Source of the DNA: Candidatus Saccharimonadota bacterium
GTDB taxonomy: Bacteria; Patescibacteriota; Saccharimonadia; Saccharimonadales; Saccharimonadaceae
Assembly: GCA_017513905.1 (NCBI GenBank)
Contig: JAFWMR010000006.1
Location: forward strand, 39,291 to 103,290
Direction: 5' to 3'
DNA: 64,000 bases
Positions 25,605 to 32,783 of the stretch are shown here, one piece after another. Below the pieces are notes generated by a model. The model was not told the DNA's origin and ran no database searches. It saw only the letters and a program-made list of their open reading frames with translations. The stretch's first letter is position 1; each line of letters opens with the position of its first letter. A program made the position numbers and the translations under genes.

Positions 25605-26789
25605 ATGAAAATAGCAGTAGCTGGCGGTGGTTATGTTGGTCTTTCTCTAGCCACATTACTCGCTCAGAAAAATGAAGTCGTAGTTCTCGAGATCGACGAG
25701 TACCGCGCAGAAAGAATCACTGATCTTGATTCTCCAATCCAAGACGAATATATCGAGAAATATTTTGATGAAGCCAAGAAAGGCGAACGCAAGCTCAAGC
25801 TTCGCGCCACTACAGACTACAAAGACGCCCTCAAAGACGCTGAGTTCGTCATCATTGCTACTCCGACCAACTACAACGACGTCACTAATACCTTTGATAC
25901 GTCTGCCGTCGAAGATGTCATTGAGAAAACCCTCAAGATGAAAGACGACAAAGTCACTATGGTAATTAAGTCCACCATTCCGGTCGGCTATGTCGAGAAA
26001 ATACGCAAGAAATATGGCATCGAGAATATCTTCTTCTCCCCAGAATTCCTCCGCGAAGGTAAGGCTCTCTACGACAACCTTTATCCATCCCGTATTATCG
26101 TCGGTGACGAGACTAAAGCCGCTCAGAAGTTCGCTAAACTTCTCCAAGAATCTGCTCTCAAAGAAGACGTTCCGGTAATTTTCACGCAACCAACCGAAGC
26201 CGAGGCCGTGAAGCTTTTTGCTAATACCTATCTTGCGCTCCGCGTGTCCTTCTTTAACGAGCTAGACACTTACGCCCAGGTTAAAGGCCTCAATACCAAG
26301 GCTATCATCGACGGCGTTTGTCTAGATCCTCGCATCGGTACTCATTACAACAACCCATCCTTTGGCTATGGTGGCTATTGCTTGCCAAAAGATACCAAAC
26401 AACTCCTTGCTAACTATCACAATGTTCCGCAAGACCTCATCAGAGCTATCGTCAGCGCCAACCGCACTCGCAAAGAGTTCATCGCTCGCGACGTCCTCAA
26501 GACCAATCCAAAGACTGTTGGCGTCTATCGCCTTACTATGAAATCCGGCTCCGACAACTTCCGTTCCTCCGCCATCCAGGATGTCATTAAGTTTCTTCGC
26601 GGCGAAGGCGTTGAAGTTATTATTTATGAGCCAACGCTTTCAGACAAGAAGTTCAACGGCTTTGAAGTCGAGAACGATTTTGACAAGTTCTGCGAACGTA
26701 GCGATATTATCCTCGCCAATCGCCTAGAAAACGAGCTACGTGACATCGCTAGTAAGGTCTACACCCGTGATCTCTTCGCTAGAGACTAA
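25605..26789 (+). CDS. ugd: UDP-glucose 6-dehydrogenase
   Basis: NAD-dependent enzyme of 394 residues that oxidises UDP-glucose to UDP-glucuronate. The N-terminal Rossmann loop is AGGGYVGLS, FSPEFLREG marks the substrate region, and the catalytic Cys lies in GYGGYCLPKDTKQL. The length matches UGD. It feeds the UDP-GlcA epimerase encoded upstream. The gene ends the glycan locus and is followed by a strong terminator. Its first ~60 bp are echoed by the relic at 24543. Confidence 0.95.
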   Translation: MKIAVAGGGYVGLSLATLLAQKNEVVVLEIDEYRAERITDLDSPIQDEYIEKYFDEAKKGERKLKLRATTDYKDALKDAEFVIIATPTNYNDVTNTFDTSAVEDVIEKTLKMKDDKVTMVIKSTIPVGYVEKIRKKYGIENIFFSPEFLREGKALYDNLYPSRIIVGDETKAAQKFAKLLQESALKEDVPVIFTQPTEAEAVKLFANTYLALRVSFFNELDTYAQVKGLNTKAIIDGVCLDPRIGTHYNNPSFGYGGYCLPKDTKQLLANYHNVPQDLIRAIVSANRTRKEFIARDVLKTNPKTVGVYRLTMKSGSDNFRSSAIQDVIKFLRGEGVEVIIYEPTLSDKKFNGFEVENDFDKFCERSDIILANRLENELRDIASKVYTRDLFARD

Positions 26790-26796
26790 TGAACAA

Positions 26797-26827
26797 GAAA
26801 AAGCCCCCTCGCGGGGGCATTTTTTGT
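26797..26827. terminator. Bidirectional terminator between ugd and the metallophosphoesterase gene
   Basis: GCCCCC / GGGGGC stem with an A-run on the left and six T on the right; it can serve both convergent genes. Confidence 0.85.
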
Positions 26828-26833
26828 GGGGGA

Positions 26834-27772
26834 TTAGGCTATTCTGATGACAGTGCCGGGCTTGACCCAGACGCATCTGCGGCCTTTGACGCGGAACCCC
26901 ATAGTTTCGGGGTAAGGGTTCATACGCGAATCGTTCGCGCCGAGATGGATGTGTCCGAAGTAGATCACAGCATTCTCGTCCAGGGTAAGGCGATTGAGAA
27001 TCCTTTCCAGCGCATCAGCTCTCTGGATATCGGTCTTGTTGGGAGACCAAAAGCTGAAAGCGCCACCGATCGGGGCGACGGCCGGCGGATAGTGAACAAT
27101 CACCTTGGAAACTGTCGTATCCAGCAAACCGTGCGACTCCAAATGGTAATAGACCGACGATTCGTCTAGGTCGAGCATATTCGTACCGATCAGCACGGTT
27201 CCACCAGTCATACGCTTGATATAAGGCACATAGGTCACGTCAAAACGTGAGAAGAAGCCTTCTCGTGCGATCTTCTGATAGAAGCGATTCGTAGGATGAA
27301 CCGTGTGCTCGACCTTGATATCTTCCGTGGTAAAGTCGTCGGTAACGATTTCGCCGTTTCCGGGCAGGTAGATGATCTTGACACCGGCGTCAATGGCAGC
27401 CTGCGATAATGGTATCAAAGTCTGCTCAATAACTTTCTGCAGCTCGTTCTTTGCGCATTTTGCGAAGGCAGCATAACGTTCGGCCAGCAGTTTGCGGAAA
27501 ATACCAGCATGCACTGTTTCGTAGACCCATTCCTGGGGGATTATCGGGGTTTCGCCGATAACTTCGGCGATGCTGTCCAGCAAAACCTTCATTTCGGTCT
27601 CGCCGCGGCGGACTTCGTAATAGATCTTAACGATCCTATTCATGATAGGGCCACGCGATCCGGCACCATCACCGTTGATGATAAGAACGTCATCGAACTT
27701 GAGTTCTTTGATTGCTCGGACTGTTTTGTCAATCAGAGCGGGGGCACCATGCAGATCATTTACTACGTACAA
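26834..27772 (-). CDS. Calcineurin-like metallophosphoesterase
   Basis: Phosphoesterase of 312 residues with the metal-binding series of this superfamily: NDLHG near residue 5 (DxH), GDGAG near 35, GNGE near 138 (GNHE variant), HYPP, and GHIHL near 282. The substrate is unknown (protein, nucleotide or nucleic acid). The start is TTG at 27772, supported by GGGAGGG 6 nt upstream and by a TTGACA-N17-TATAAT promoter. The promoter and the first 16 codons are repeated as a truncated copy at 31284-31418. The gene is more G+C rich than the glycan genes. Confidence 0.85.
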   Translation of the reverse strand: MYVVNDLHGAPALIDKTVRAIKELKFDDVLIINGDGAGSRGPIMNRIVKIYYEVRRGETEMKVLLDSIAEVIGETPIIPQEWVYETVHAGIFRKLLAERYAAFAKCAKNELQKVIEQTLIPLSQAAIDAGVKIIYLPGNGEIVTDDFTTEDIKVEHTVHPTNRFYQKIAREGFFSRFDVTYVPYIKRMTGGTVLIGTNMLDLDESSVYYHLESHGLLDTTVSKVIVHYPPAVAPIGGAFSFWSPNKTDIQRADALERILNRLTLDENAVIYFGHIHLGANDSRMNPYPETMGFRVKGRRCVWVKPGTVIRIA

Positions 27773-27819
27773 GAATATCCCTCCCTATTAATCTTCTAGC
27801 TACCTCCATAGGCAACTCA
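27725..27819 (-). repeat. 95-bp perfect direct repeat, copy 1
   Basis: Identical base for base to 31290-31384. It covers the first 16 codons of the metallophosphoesterase and its SD/UTR. The adjoining promoter (to 27853) is also repeated but diverged. Confidence 0.9.
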
Positions 27820-27824
27820 ACCAT

Positions 27825-27853
27825 ATTATACCAAATTTCTCATGCTTTGTCAA
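27825..27853 (-). promoter_or_regulatory. Promoter of the metallophosphoesterase gene
   Basis: Consensus TTGACA and TATAAT with a 17-bp spacer on the minus strand. Confidence 0.85.
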
Positions 27854-27921
27854 GGTATCACCCCTGTAACGCATTTGGCCTATCGGGGGTAATTTCGTAT
27901 TTGCTTTTCTTCGTGAAATAT

Positions 27922-28110
27922 ATGTCAAAAGGCGAGGAAAAACACCAAAAGGGCCTTAAGGGCTCTACTAATATATTTTTCATAATAGTATTCTTAGCGC
28001 AGCTCGGAGTAAGCGTATTCTTCACGCTAGCACTTCTGAGGCTCGGTATCCTACAGACTATGCATCTTCTGTTTGCGATAGGTGCGCAGATGAGGCGGGA
28101 ACTGGCATAG
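27922..28110 (+). pseudogene. N-terminal remnant of an LCP-family gene
   Basis: Encodes 62 residues that closely parallel the start of the LCP protein at 32784: charged start, GSTN, then xLAQLGxSVFFxLALxRLxILQ. It stops after the first membrane helix, and the LCP catalytic domain is absent. It is placed divergently from a TTGACA/TATAAT promoter, as is the intact LCP gene. It may be a leftover of duplication of the LCP promoter region, or a small expressed membrane peptide. Confidence 0.6.
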
Positions 28111-28132
28111 ATCCAGGACAATAAATCTAGTA

Positions 28133-28163
28133 CAAAAGGCTCCCCTTTCCGGGGAGCTTTTTA
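28133..28163. terminator. Terminator downstream of the surface protein gene
   Basis: GCTCCCC / GGGGAGC stem flanked by A- and T-runs. The hairpin and the following ~35 bp resemble 31232-31290. Confidence 0.8.
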
Positions 28164-28181
28164 TTGGCCACCACTTGACCG

Positions 28182-31157
28182 TTAAAACGTCTTGTCTTGC
28201 ACGAAGATTATCGTTCCTGCCAGCTTCTTGCCATGCCTTCTGAGACATAGGCAGTAGAACGCAGCCGCAATCAGACTAAGGGCAGATACCCCCGTTACGA
28301 TACAAGCGGCAGTTTCATGTTCTCCCGTAAACAGACCCGTATCTGGCACTCCAGGCGAAACAGGATCATCACTAGTCGGAGTATCAGGTCCCACAGGGTC
28401 ATCTCCTGGATCTACTGGATCATCTCCCGGATCGACTGGGTCATCACCAGGGTCAACCGGGTCATCTCCTGGATCTACCGGATCGTCGCCTGGATCCACG
28501 GGGTCGTCTCCGGGATCGACAGGGTCATCACCTGGATCTACAGGATCGTCGCCTGGGTCAACTGGGTCATCACCACCTGAACTCTCGTAAACTGCATAGA
28601 TAGTCTTGTCAGCCGACAAAACAATCTGGTCGCCACTATGGTATTCAGCAGATTCGTCGTCTTCGTTGTCTGCCCAACCAACAAAGGTTGCATTTGTCAT
28701 CACTGGCGCAAGATCAGAAACCACAACTGTACAAGACAGCCCATCAGCCGTACAAGTCTGAGTCGTTTCCGAATCTGTCGGGAAAGACCCGCCGTTGGCG
28801 TCATATGTTAAGGTAAAAGACAGTGACCATTGCCACACAGCGAAGATAGTCTTCTCCGAAGCCGTCAAAGTTATCTGATCGCCAGGATGATATTGAACCA
28901 CGGACGACGTAGCTTCATCGGCCCAGCCCATGAACTCATAATTCGTCCTCCTTGGTATCGTATTCGGTATAGTCACAGTGCAATCGCTTTGTAGATTTGC
29001 TGGAGTACACGTAAAATCTGCTATGTTGTCTGTCGTTCCAGTCACAAGATGTAATGTTCTCGCGTTAATTGTGACGGTAAGAGAAGTATCAACGATCAAA
29101 GTACCGTCTGATGCAAAGACATTGACAGAGTGATTCCCAACAGACAAAGTGTTCAAGTAATTAGTAGTGAAGGTAATAGTTACCCCGTTGTTTGATTCAG
29201 CTATAGAATAATCAGTGCCTTCCGTCAAGGTTTGTCCGTCGACCTTCACAGAAGAAATACCTGTCTGAGAAGTACCAACCACTAGAGCTAGCGCATCATG
29301 GCCAGCGCTATAATCCTGTCCATTCAGCCAGGAGAATTCGCCATTGTAATAATTGGGGTTATCGTGTATCAAATCAACAGTCGTACAGTTGTCATAATAG
29401 TCACATACCTTCACGCCCTCGTTGATACTTCGTCCTGTGAACAGCGCGGTTAATGTATGCTTATTATTGGACTCTGCATAATCGCTAGAACCACTGACTT
29501 GGATCTGATCGGAAGAATTCAGAATAACTTCAATTCCAGTGGACTTATCATTATAAGAAACTGAAACATTTGGGGCAAAAGTAGCTATTTGCTCAGCTGC
29601 GACTTTGTAGAACAAAGCGTTACCGCCAGCTGTAAATGCGATATAGGCTTCGTCTCCTGACTCTGATTCATGGAACACTATATCCTGTATTTCTTTCTGT
29701 GACCCCTCCAGTGCAACTGGCGCAGACATTCTCTTGACCAAGCGCCCGAAGTTCTCGGTTGCTGTCCCATCACGATTCAACCTAGCGTCGTAAACATAGA
29801 TTGTTGAACCGGGCGTATCGCAGATATAAGCCGGATAGGTATTGGTACAGTTCACTGAATGTGTCCAAGAAGAAAAGTACAGATAGCCGTGATAGTATGT
29901 AAAATCTTGCTCCGATACTTCATTATCTATGATATCGATAGACTGGAGAAGATTGTAATTGCTATCTACAAAGAACGCTCTAGCAAAAGTCTTACCGATA
30001 ATCAAGTTGTCGTACTTGTCATATGCGACTGCTTCAATATGATTGCCAGGAAAGACTTGGTCGCCAGCTACACTTGCGATATCCACGGTGTTCTTGAGTC
30101 GATACGTCTCGTCGTCTAGATAATGCATTTTGCCCCTACTAGCAGTGTTCGCGCTGCCACCAACTACGACGATCTCATTCTTACTTGGGATCCATGTCAG
30201 GCCATTCCCATGCCCGATTGCTTGTCCAGTGTCATCTGCGAATGTCTCACCCGTGTAAGAATTCGCATAAATACATCCTGCTTCGCGATCGTTATTCGTC
30301 GATACGTTAAAAACCAAGGCTTTGTCCGTAGATGTCACGCCCTGCATGTAAGAATTAGTGCCGCTTGCCTTGCAGTTTAGTGCAACGATGGTGGGATTGA
30401 CGAGGAATGGGGAAAGATCGACTTTGGCAGAGGACTTAGCTGCTCGCGTCTTTTCTACCTCTATAACTGGGCGGACGCCAATAATCTCCGTCTTTTTGAG
30501 CAATGCATTTCTACCATATGCCGTCGCTACGTACGCATACTCATCATTTCCGGTGTCACCACTGATCCAGAATCCTTTGTTCTTGGCCAATGTTCCATTC
30601 AAATAATAGTGATTATTTGCTTCGAATTTGAGGTAGCGCATAGCGGAGTCCTTGCCTCCGTATGGGCTGGATGTTACGTCGTCGGTGGGGAGTGATGGCC
30701 TTGTCTGTAGCGCCATTGCTGCCGTGATTTCATCCTCAGAAGGTAATAGTATGTTACCAGAATAATTGCTCCAAGATGATGACAAACCATCTAGAGCACC
30801 GGTAGAACTTACAAAATCGGTAGTGGCCACATCATGATCTAGTAGGAGTCTTAAGCTAGAGCTATCACTGGTATCCTTGCGAATCAAATACCATCTATAG
30901 CAAGTAGTCCCTGGACTCTGTGGCGTCCAATAATTAGTTTCATTGCAAGTAGCCGATGAATTTACTGGGTCGAAGAAAACGGGTTCTTCAAAGGCAAAAG
31001 TTTCATAAGAGTCCGTAGCAAATAGATACTCGCTACATAATACAGGCAAACCAAGAACAAACAACGCAGATACGAATAACGCTATCCTACCAACAAGCCC
31101 ACCATTGCGCCCGACAATAGCCTTAATACGTTGCAAACTATTTAGCCTAAAAACCAT
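28182..31157 (-). CDS. VPDTG-anchored modular surface protein
   Basis: Secreted protein of 991 residues. In order: signal segment (about 20-48); DUF6273-like domain ending GVRPVIEV (to about 235); a beta-propeller-like region (about 260-560); an X2/Ig-like domain (LSVGNHSVNVFASDG); two InlB B-repeat-like modules (about 700-855); about ten DDPVDPG heptads (about 860-924); VPDTGLFTGE near 936; a membrane helix; and RRHGKK. The end has the layout of a sortase substrate (motif, helix, positive tail), and a sortase-like protein is encoded at 55201. The start at 31157 follows a GTGAGG-type SD and an AT-rich -10. An adhesin role is inferred. Its gene end and terminator are echoed at 31226-31290. Confidence 0.85.
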   Translation of the reverse strand: MVFRLNSLQRIKAIVGRNGGLVGRIALFVSALFVLGLPVLCSEYLFATDSYETFAFEEPVFFDPVNSSATCNETNYWTPQSPGTTCYRWYLIRKDTSDSSSLRLLLDHDVATTDFVSSTGALDGLSSSWSNYSGNILLPSEDEITAAMALQTRPSLPTDDVTSSPYGGKDSAMRYLKFEANNHYYLNGTLAKNKGFWISGDTGNDEYAYVATAYGRNALLKKTEIIGVRPVIEVEKTRAAKSSAKVDLSPFLVNPTIVALNCKASGTNSYMQGVTSTDKALVFNVSTNNDREAGCIYANSYTGETFADDTGQAIGHGNGLTWIPSKNEIVVVGGSANTASRGKMHYLDDETYRLKNTVDIASVAGDQVFPGNHIEAVAYDKYDNLIIGKTFARAFFVDSNYNLLQSIDIIDNEVSEQDFTYYHGYLYFSSWTHSVNCTNTYPAYICDTPGSTIYVYDARLNRDGTATENFGRLVKRMSAPVALEGSQKEIQDIVFHESESGDEAYIAFTAGGNALFYKVAAEQIATFAPNVSVSYNDKSTGIEVILNSSDQIQVSGSSDYAESNNKHTLTALFTGRSINEGVKVCDYYDNCTTVDLIHDNPNYYNGEFSWLNGQDYSAGHDALALVVGTSQTGISSVKVDGQTLTEGTDYSIAESNNGVTITFTTNYLNTLSVGNHSVNVFASDGTLIVDTSLTVTINARTLHLVTGTTDNIADFTCTPANLQSDCTVTIPNTIPRRTNYEFMGWADEATSSVVQYHPGDQITLTASEKTIFAVWQWSLSFTLTYDANGGSFPTDSETTQTCTADGLSCTVVVSDLAPVMTNATFVGWADNEDDESAEYHSGDQIVLSADKTIYAVYESSGGDDPVDPGDDPVDPGDDPVDPGDDPVDPGDDPVDPGDDPVDPGDDPVDPGDDPVDPGDDPVGPDTPTSDDPVSPGVPDTGLFTGEHETAACIVTGVSALSLIAAAFYCLCLRRHGKKLAGTIIFVQDKTF
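28385..28585 (-). repeat. 21-bp coding tandem repeat (DDPVDPG)n
   Basis: About nine to ten head-to-tail 21-bp units, varying only at third codon positions, that encode a stiff acidic Pro-rich stalk. Codon variation between units suggests an older, selected array. Confidence 0.9.
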
Positions 31158-31231
31158 ACAACCTCACTTTATCTGCTTATGATTTTATCAAAAATAAACA
31201 GTAGCGTCAATAAATCGCATATTACGATAAC

Positions 31232-31263
31232 GAAAAAGCTCCCCTTTCTGGGGGAGTTTTTTT
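31232..31263. terminator. Terminator of the truncated promoter copy
   Basis: CTCCCC / GGGGAG hairpin with flanking A- and T-runs, homologous to the one at 28133. Confidence 0.75.
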
Positions 31264-31283
31264 ATTGGTCACTACGCTGACTG

Positions 31284-31337
31284 TTAGAATTTGTCAATCA
31301 GAGCGGGGGCACCATGCAGATCATTTACTACGTACAA
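31284..31337 (-). pseudogene. Truncated metallophosphoesterase start fused to a surface-gene tail
   Basis: TTG start with the same GGGAGGG SD encodes MYVVNDLHGAPALIDKF and stops. The first 16 residues equal the metallophosphoesterase start. The final codon, stop and downstream DNA match the 3' end of the surface gene at 28182 instead. The join lies at a shared GACAA, pointing to a microhomology deletion. It may still be transcribed. Confidence 0.7.
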
Positions 31338-31384
31338 GAATATCCCTCCCTATTAATCTTCTAGCTACCTCCATAGGCAACTCA
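31290..31384 (-). repeat. 95-bp perfect direct repeat, copy 2
   Basis: Identical to 27725-27819. Upstream of it lies a diverged promoter copy with TTGACA (31413-31418) and CATAAT (31390-31395), spacing 17. Confidence 0.9.
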
Positions 31385-31493
31385 GTTATATTATGACAAA
31401 TTTCTTATGTTTTGTCAAACTAAACCACTGTGCTTAACCTAGGAATCGAAATTATCAATTCGGCAAATCACATCAGCTTTCAGATTATTAGCA

Positions 31494-31520
31494 TGAAAAA
31501 GCCGCCCCGAAAGGCGGCTT
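31494..31520 (-). terminator. Terminator of the regulator gene
   Basis: GCCGCC / GGCGGC hairpin followed by a T-run on the minus strand. Confidence 0.85.
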
Positions 31521-31533
31521 AGATTTTAATCTT

Positions 31534-32553
31534 TTATTCTTTCGAATCGAGAGGGAATGTTTCGAGTCCGGTGAATTGCCGGATTTTTTCGACGATCTCT
31601 TCGAAACGTTTACGCCCAAGGTTACGAACTCTGTAGAAGTCATCCGTCGTCATTCGCATAAGATCAGCAACAGTATTGAGACGAGCGCGTTTTAGACAAT
31701 TGTATGTTTTGACCGAGAAATCGAGGTCTTCGATGACGGTCTGCCCAAGCATCTCCTCGTCGCCATTTTGAAAACGCCTGATGAGACATTTTTTGTAGAA
31801 CTCTTTGTCCTCGCTGAACATTCCACGCAAAACGGTAAGGTCAGCATTCATCAACCGAATCTGACTCACCTGTCGTTGGAATGATGTCAATGCAGCAGAA
31901 AATTCCGCCTCCTTCTGCTTAAACTCTTCTTTTTTTTGGAACTCATCAATGCCAAGCATGATAATGTTTTTTCTGAACGGCGCGCGAAGCTTTCTTAAAG
32001 TCTTACAATGTATTGCTCGAATTCGTTCGGTCGTCACGCCCCACCGTTTTCCTATCGAACGATAGGTTTCTGGCTTCTCGCTATTCCGATAACGAGAATA
32101 GATGATGTCTCTTTCACGATCGGTGAGTTCAGACAAAACACGTTCGAGCCCATTCAGCTGATCATCGGTCAAAGGACGATCAAACGGCGTAAAGTAAGCA
32201 TCGGTGAGCAAGTTATATGGCCAAGGTTCATCAAAGTCCCGAACGGGCATAACACGAACAGTCTTCACGGCCTCAGCGTAATTCTCCAGGAGACTTTTAG
32301 CCTCTTCTTCCGTGCAGCGTCCAAGCAGATAGTCGAGTGGAACGGCAAAGTAGTCAGCAATGCGAACCACGGTCTCAATAGAAGGTGATCCGCTTTTATA
32401 TCCACAACACTTGTTGTATTCCTCACTAGAAATACCGAGCACAGTATGATCAAGATGCTTGTCTTCGTCATATGATTTTAGGCGAGCAGCCTCAATCAGA
32501 CGCTCGAGGTGATTAGGGTTCCAGACGCACTCATCTGCCAAATATTTTGTCAT
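31534..32553 (-). CDS. XRE-sigma70 region 4-RpoA CTD fusion regulator
   Basis: The protein of about 339 residues combines three transcription modules. Residues ~35-85 look like an XRE/Cro helix-turn-helix (SIETVVRIADYFAVPLDYLLGR). Residues ~140-190 match sigma-70 region 4 (LTDRERDIIYSRYR...TYRSIGKRWGVTTERIRAI...LRKL). The end (~280-335) matches the RNA polymerase alpha C-terminal domain (DLDFSVKTYNCLKRARLNTVADLM, then VRNLGRKRFEEI). No sigma region 2 is present, so it is probably not a full sigma factor but a DNA-binding regulator that contacts promoters. The ATG at 32553 has AGAGGTG in SD position and is preferred over the GTG/ATG at 32568. The promoter lies about 150 bp upstream and is a diverged copy of the 27.8-kb promoter. 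Confidence 0.8.
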   Translation of the reverse strand: MTKYLADECVWNPNHLERLIEAARLKSYDEDKHLDHTVLGISSEEYNKCCGYKSGSPSIETVVRIADYFAVPLDYLLGRCTEEEAKSLLENYAEAVKTVRVMPVRDFDEPWPYNLLTDAYFTPFDRPLTDDQLNGLERVLSELTDRERDIIYSRYRNSEKPETYRSIGKRWGVTTERIRAIHCKTLRKLRAPFRKNIIMLGIDEFQKKEEFKQKEAEFSAALTSFQRQVSQIRLMNADLTVLRGMFSEDKEFYKKCLIRRFQNGDEEMLGQTVIEDLDFSVKTYNCLKRARLNTVADLMRMTTDDFYRVRNLGRKRFEEIVEKIRQFTGLETFPLDSKE

Positions 32554-32649
32554 CGTTACACCTCTCATACAATGGTTCCGAAAGCAAACTCGCAGCAGTT
32601 ACGTTATCAACCTATAAGGTTGAATGCGTCATCGACATCGCATACAGAA

Positions 32650-32728
32650 TCATCCCTCCTTATTAATTATCTAGCCACCTCCACGGGCGACTCATGCATA
32701 TTATATCAAAATTCTTATGTTTTGTCAA
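32650..32728 (-). promoter_or_regulatory. Promoter and leader of the regulator gene (third, diverged repeat copy)
   Basis: TTGACA (32723-32728), 17 bp, TATAAT (32700-32705), then a leader with GGAGGTGGCTAGA and AAGGAGGGAT that aligns with the leaders at 27.8 and 31.4 kb. The leader runs about 140 nt to the ATG and may contain short upstream reading frames. Confidence 0.75.
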
Positions 32729-32769
32729 GCACTACCCATATACTCTTCACTATGCTCATTTTTATATGC

Positions 32770-32783
32770 TATAATATACAAAT
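32770..32783 (+). promoter_or_regulatory. -10 box of the LCP gene, leaderless type
   Basis: TATGCTATAAT with the hexamer at 32770-32775, ending 8 nt before the ATG. Confidence 0.6.

Noticed and set aside
27712..27921. Upstream extension of the LCP remnant frame into the metallophosphoesterase promoter
   Set aside because: It runs antisense to a gene start and promoter; only the part from 27922 resembles a protein.
28385..28585. Possible CRISPR array
   Set aside because: The units are 21 bp, contiguous and without spacers, and they encode a regular DDPVDPG heptad in a surface protein.
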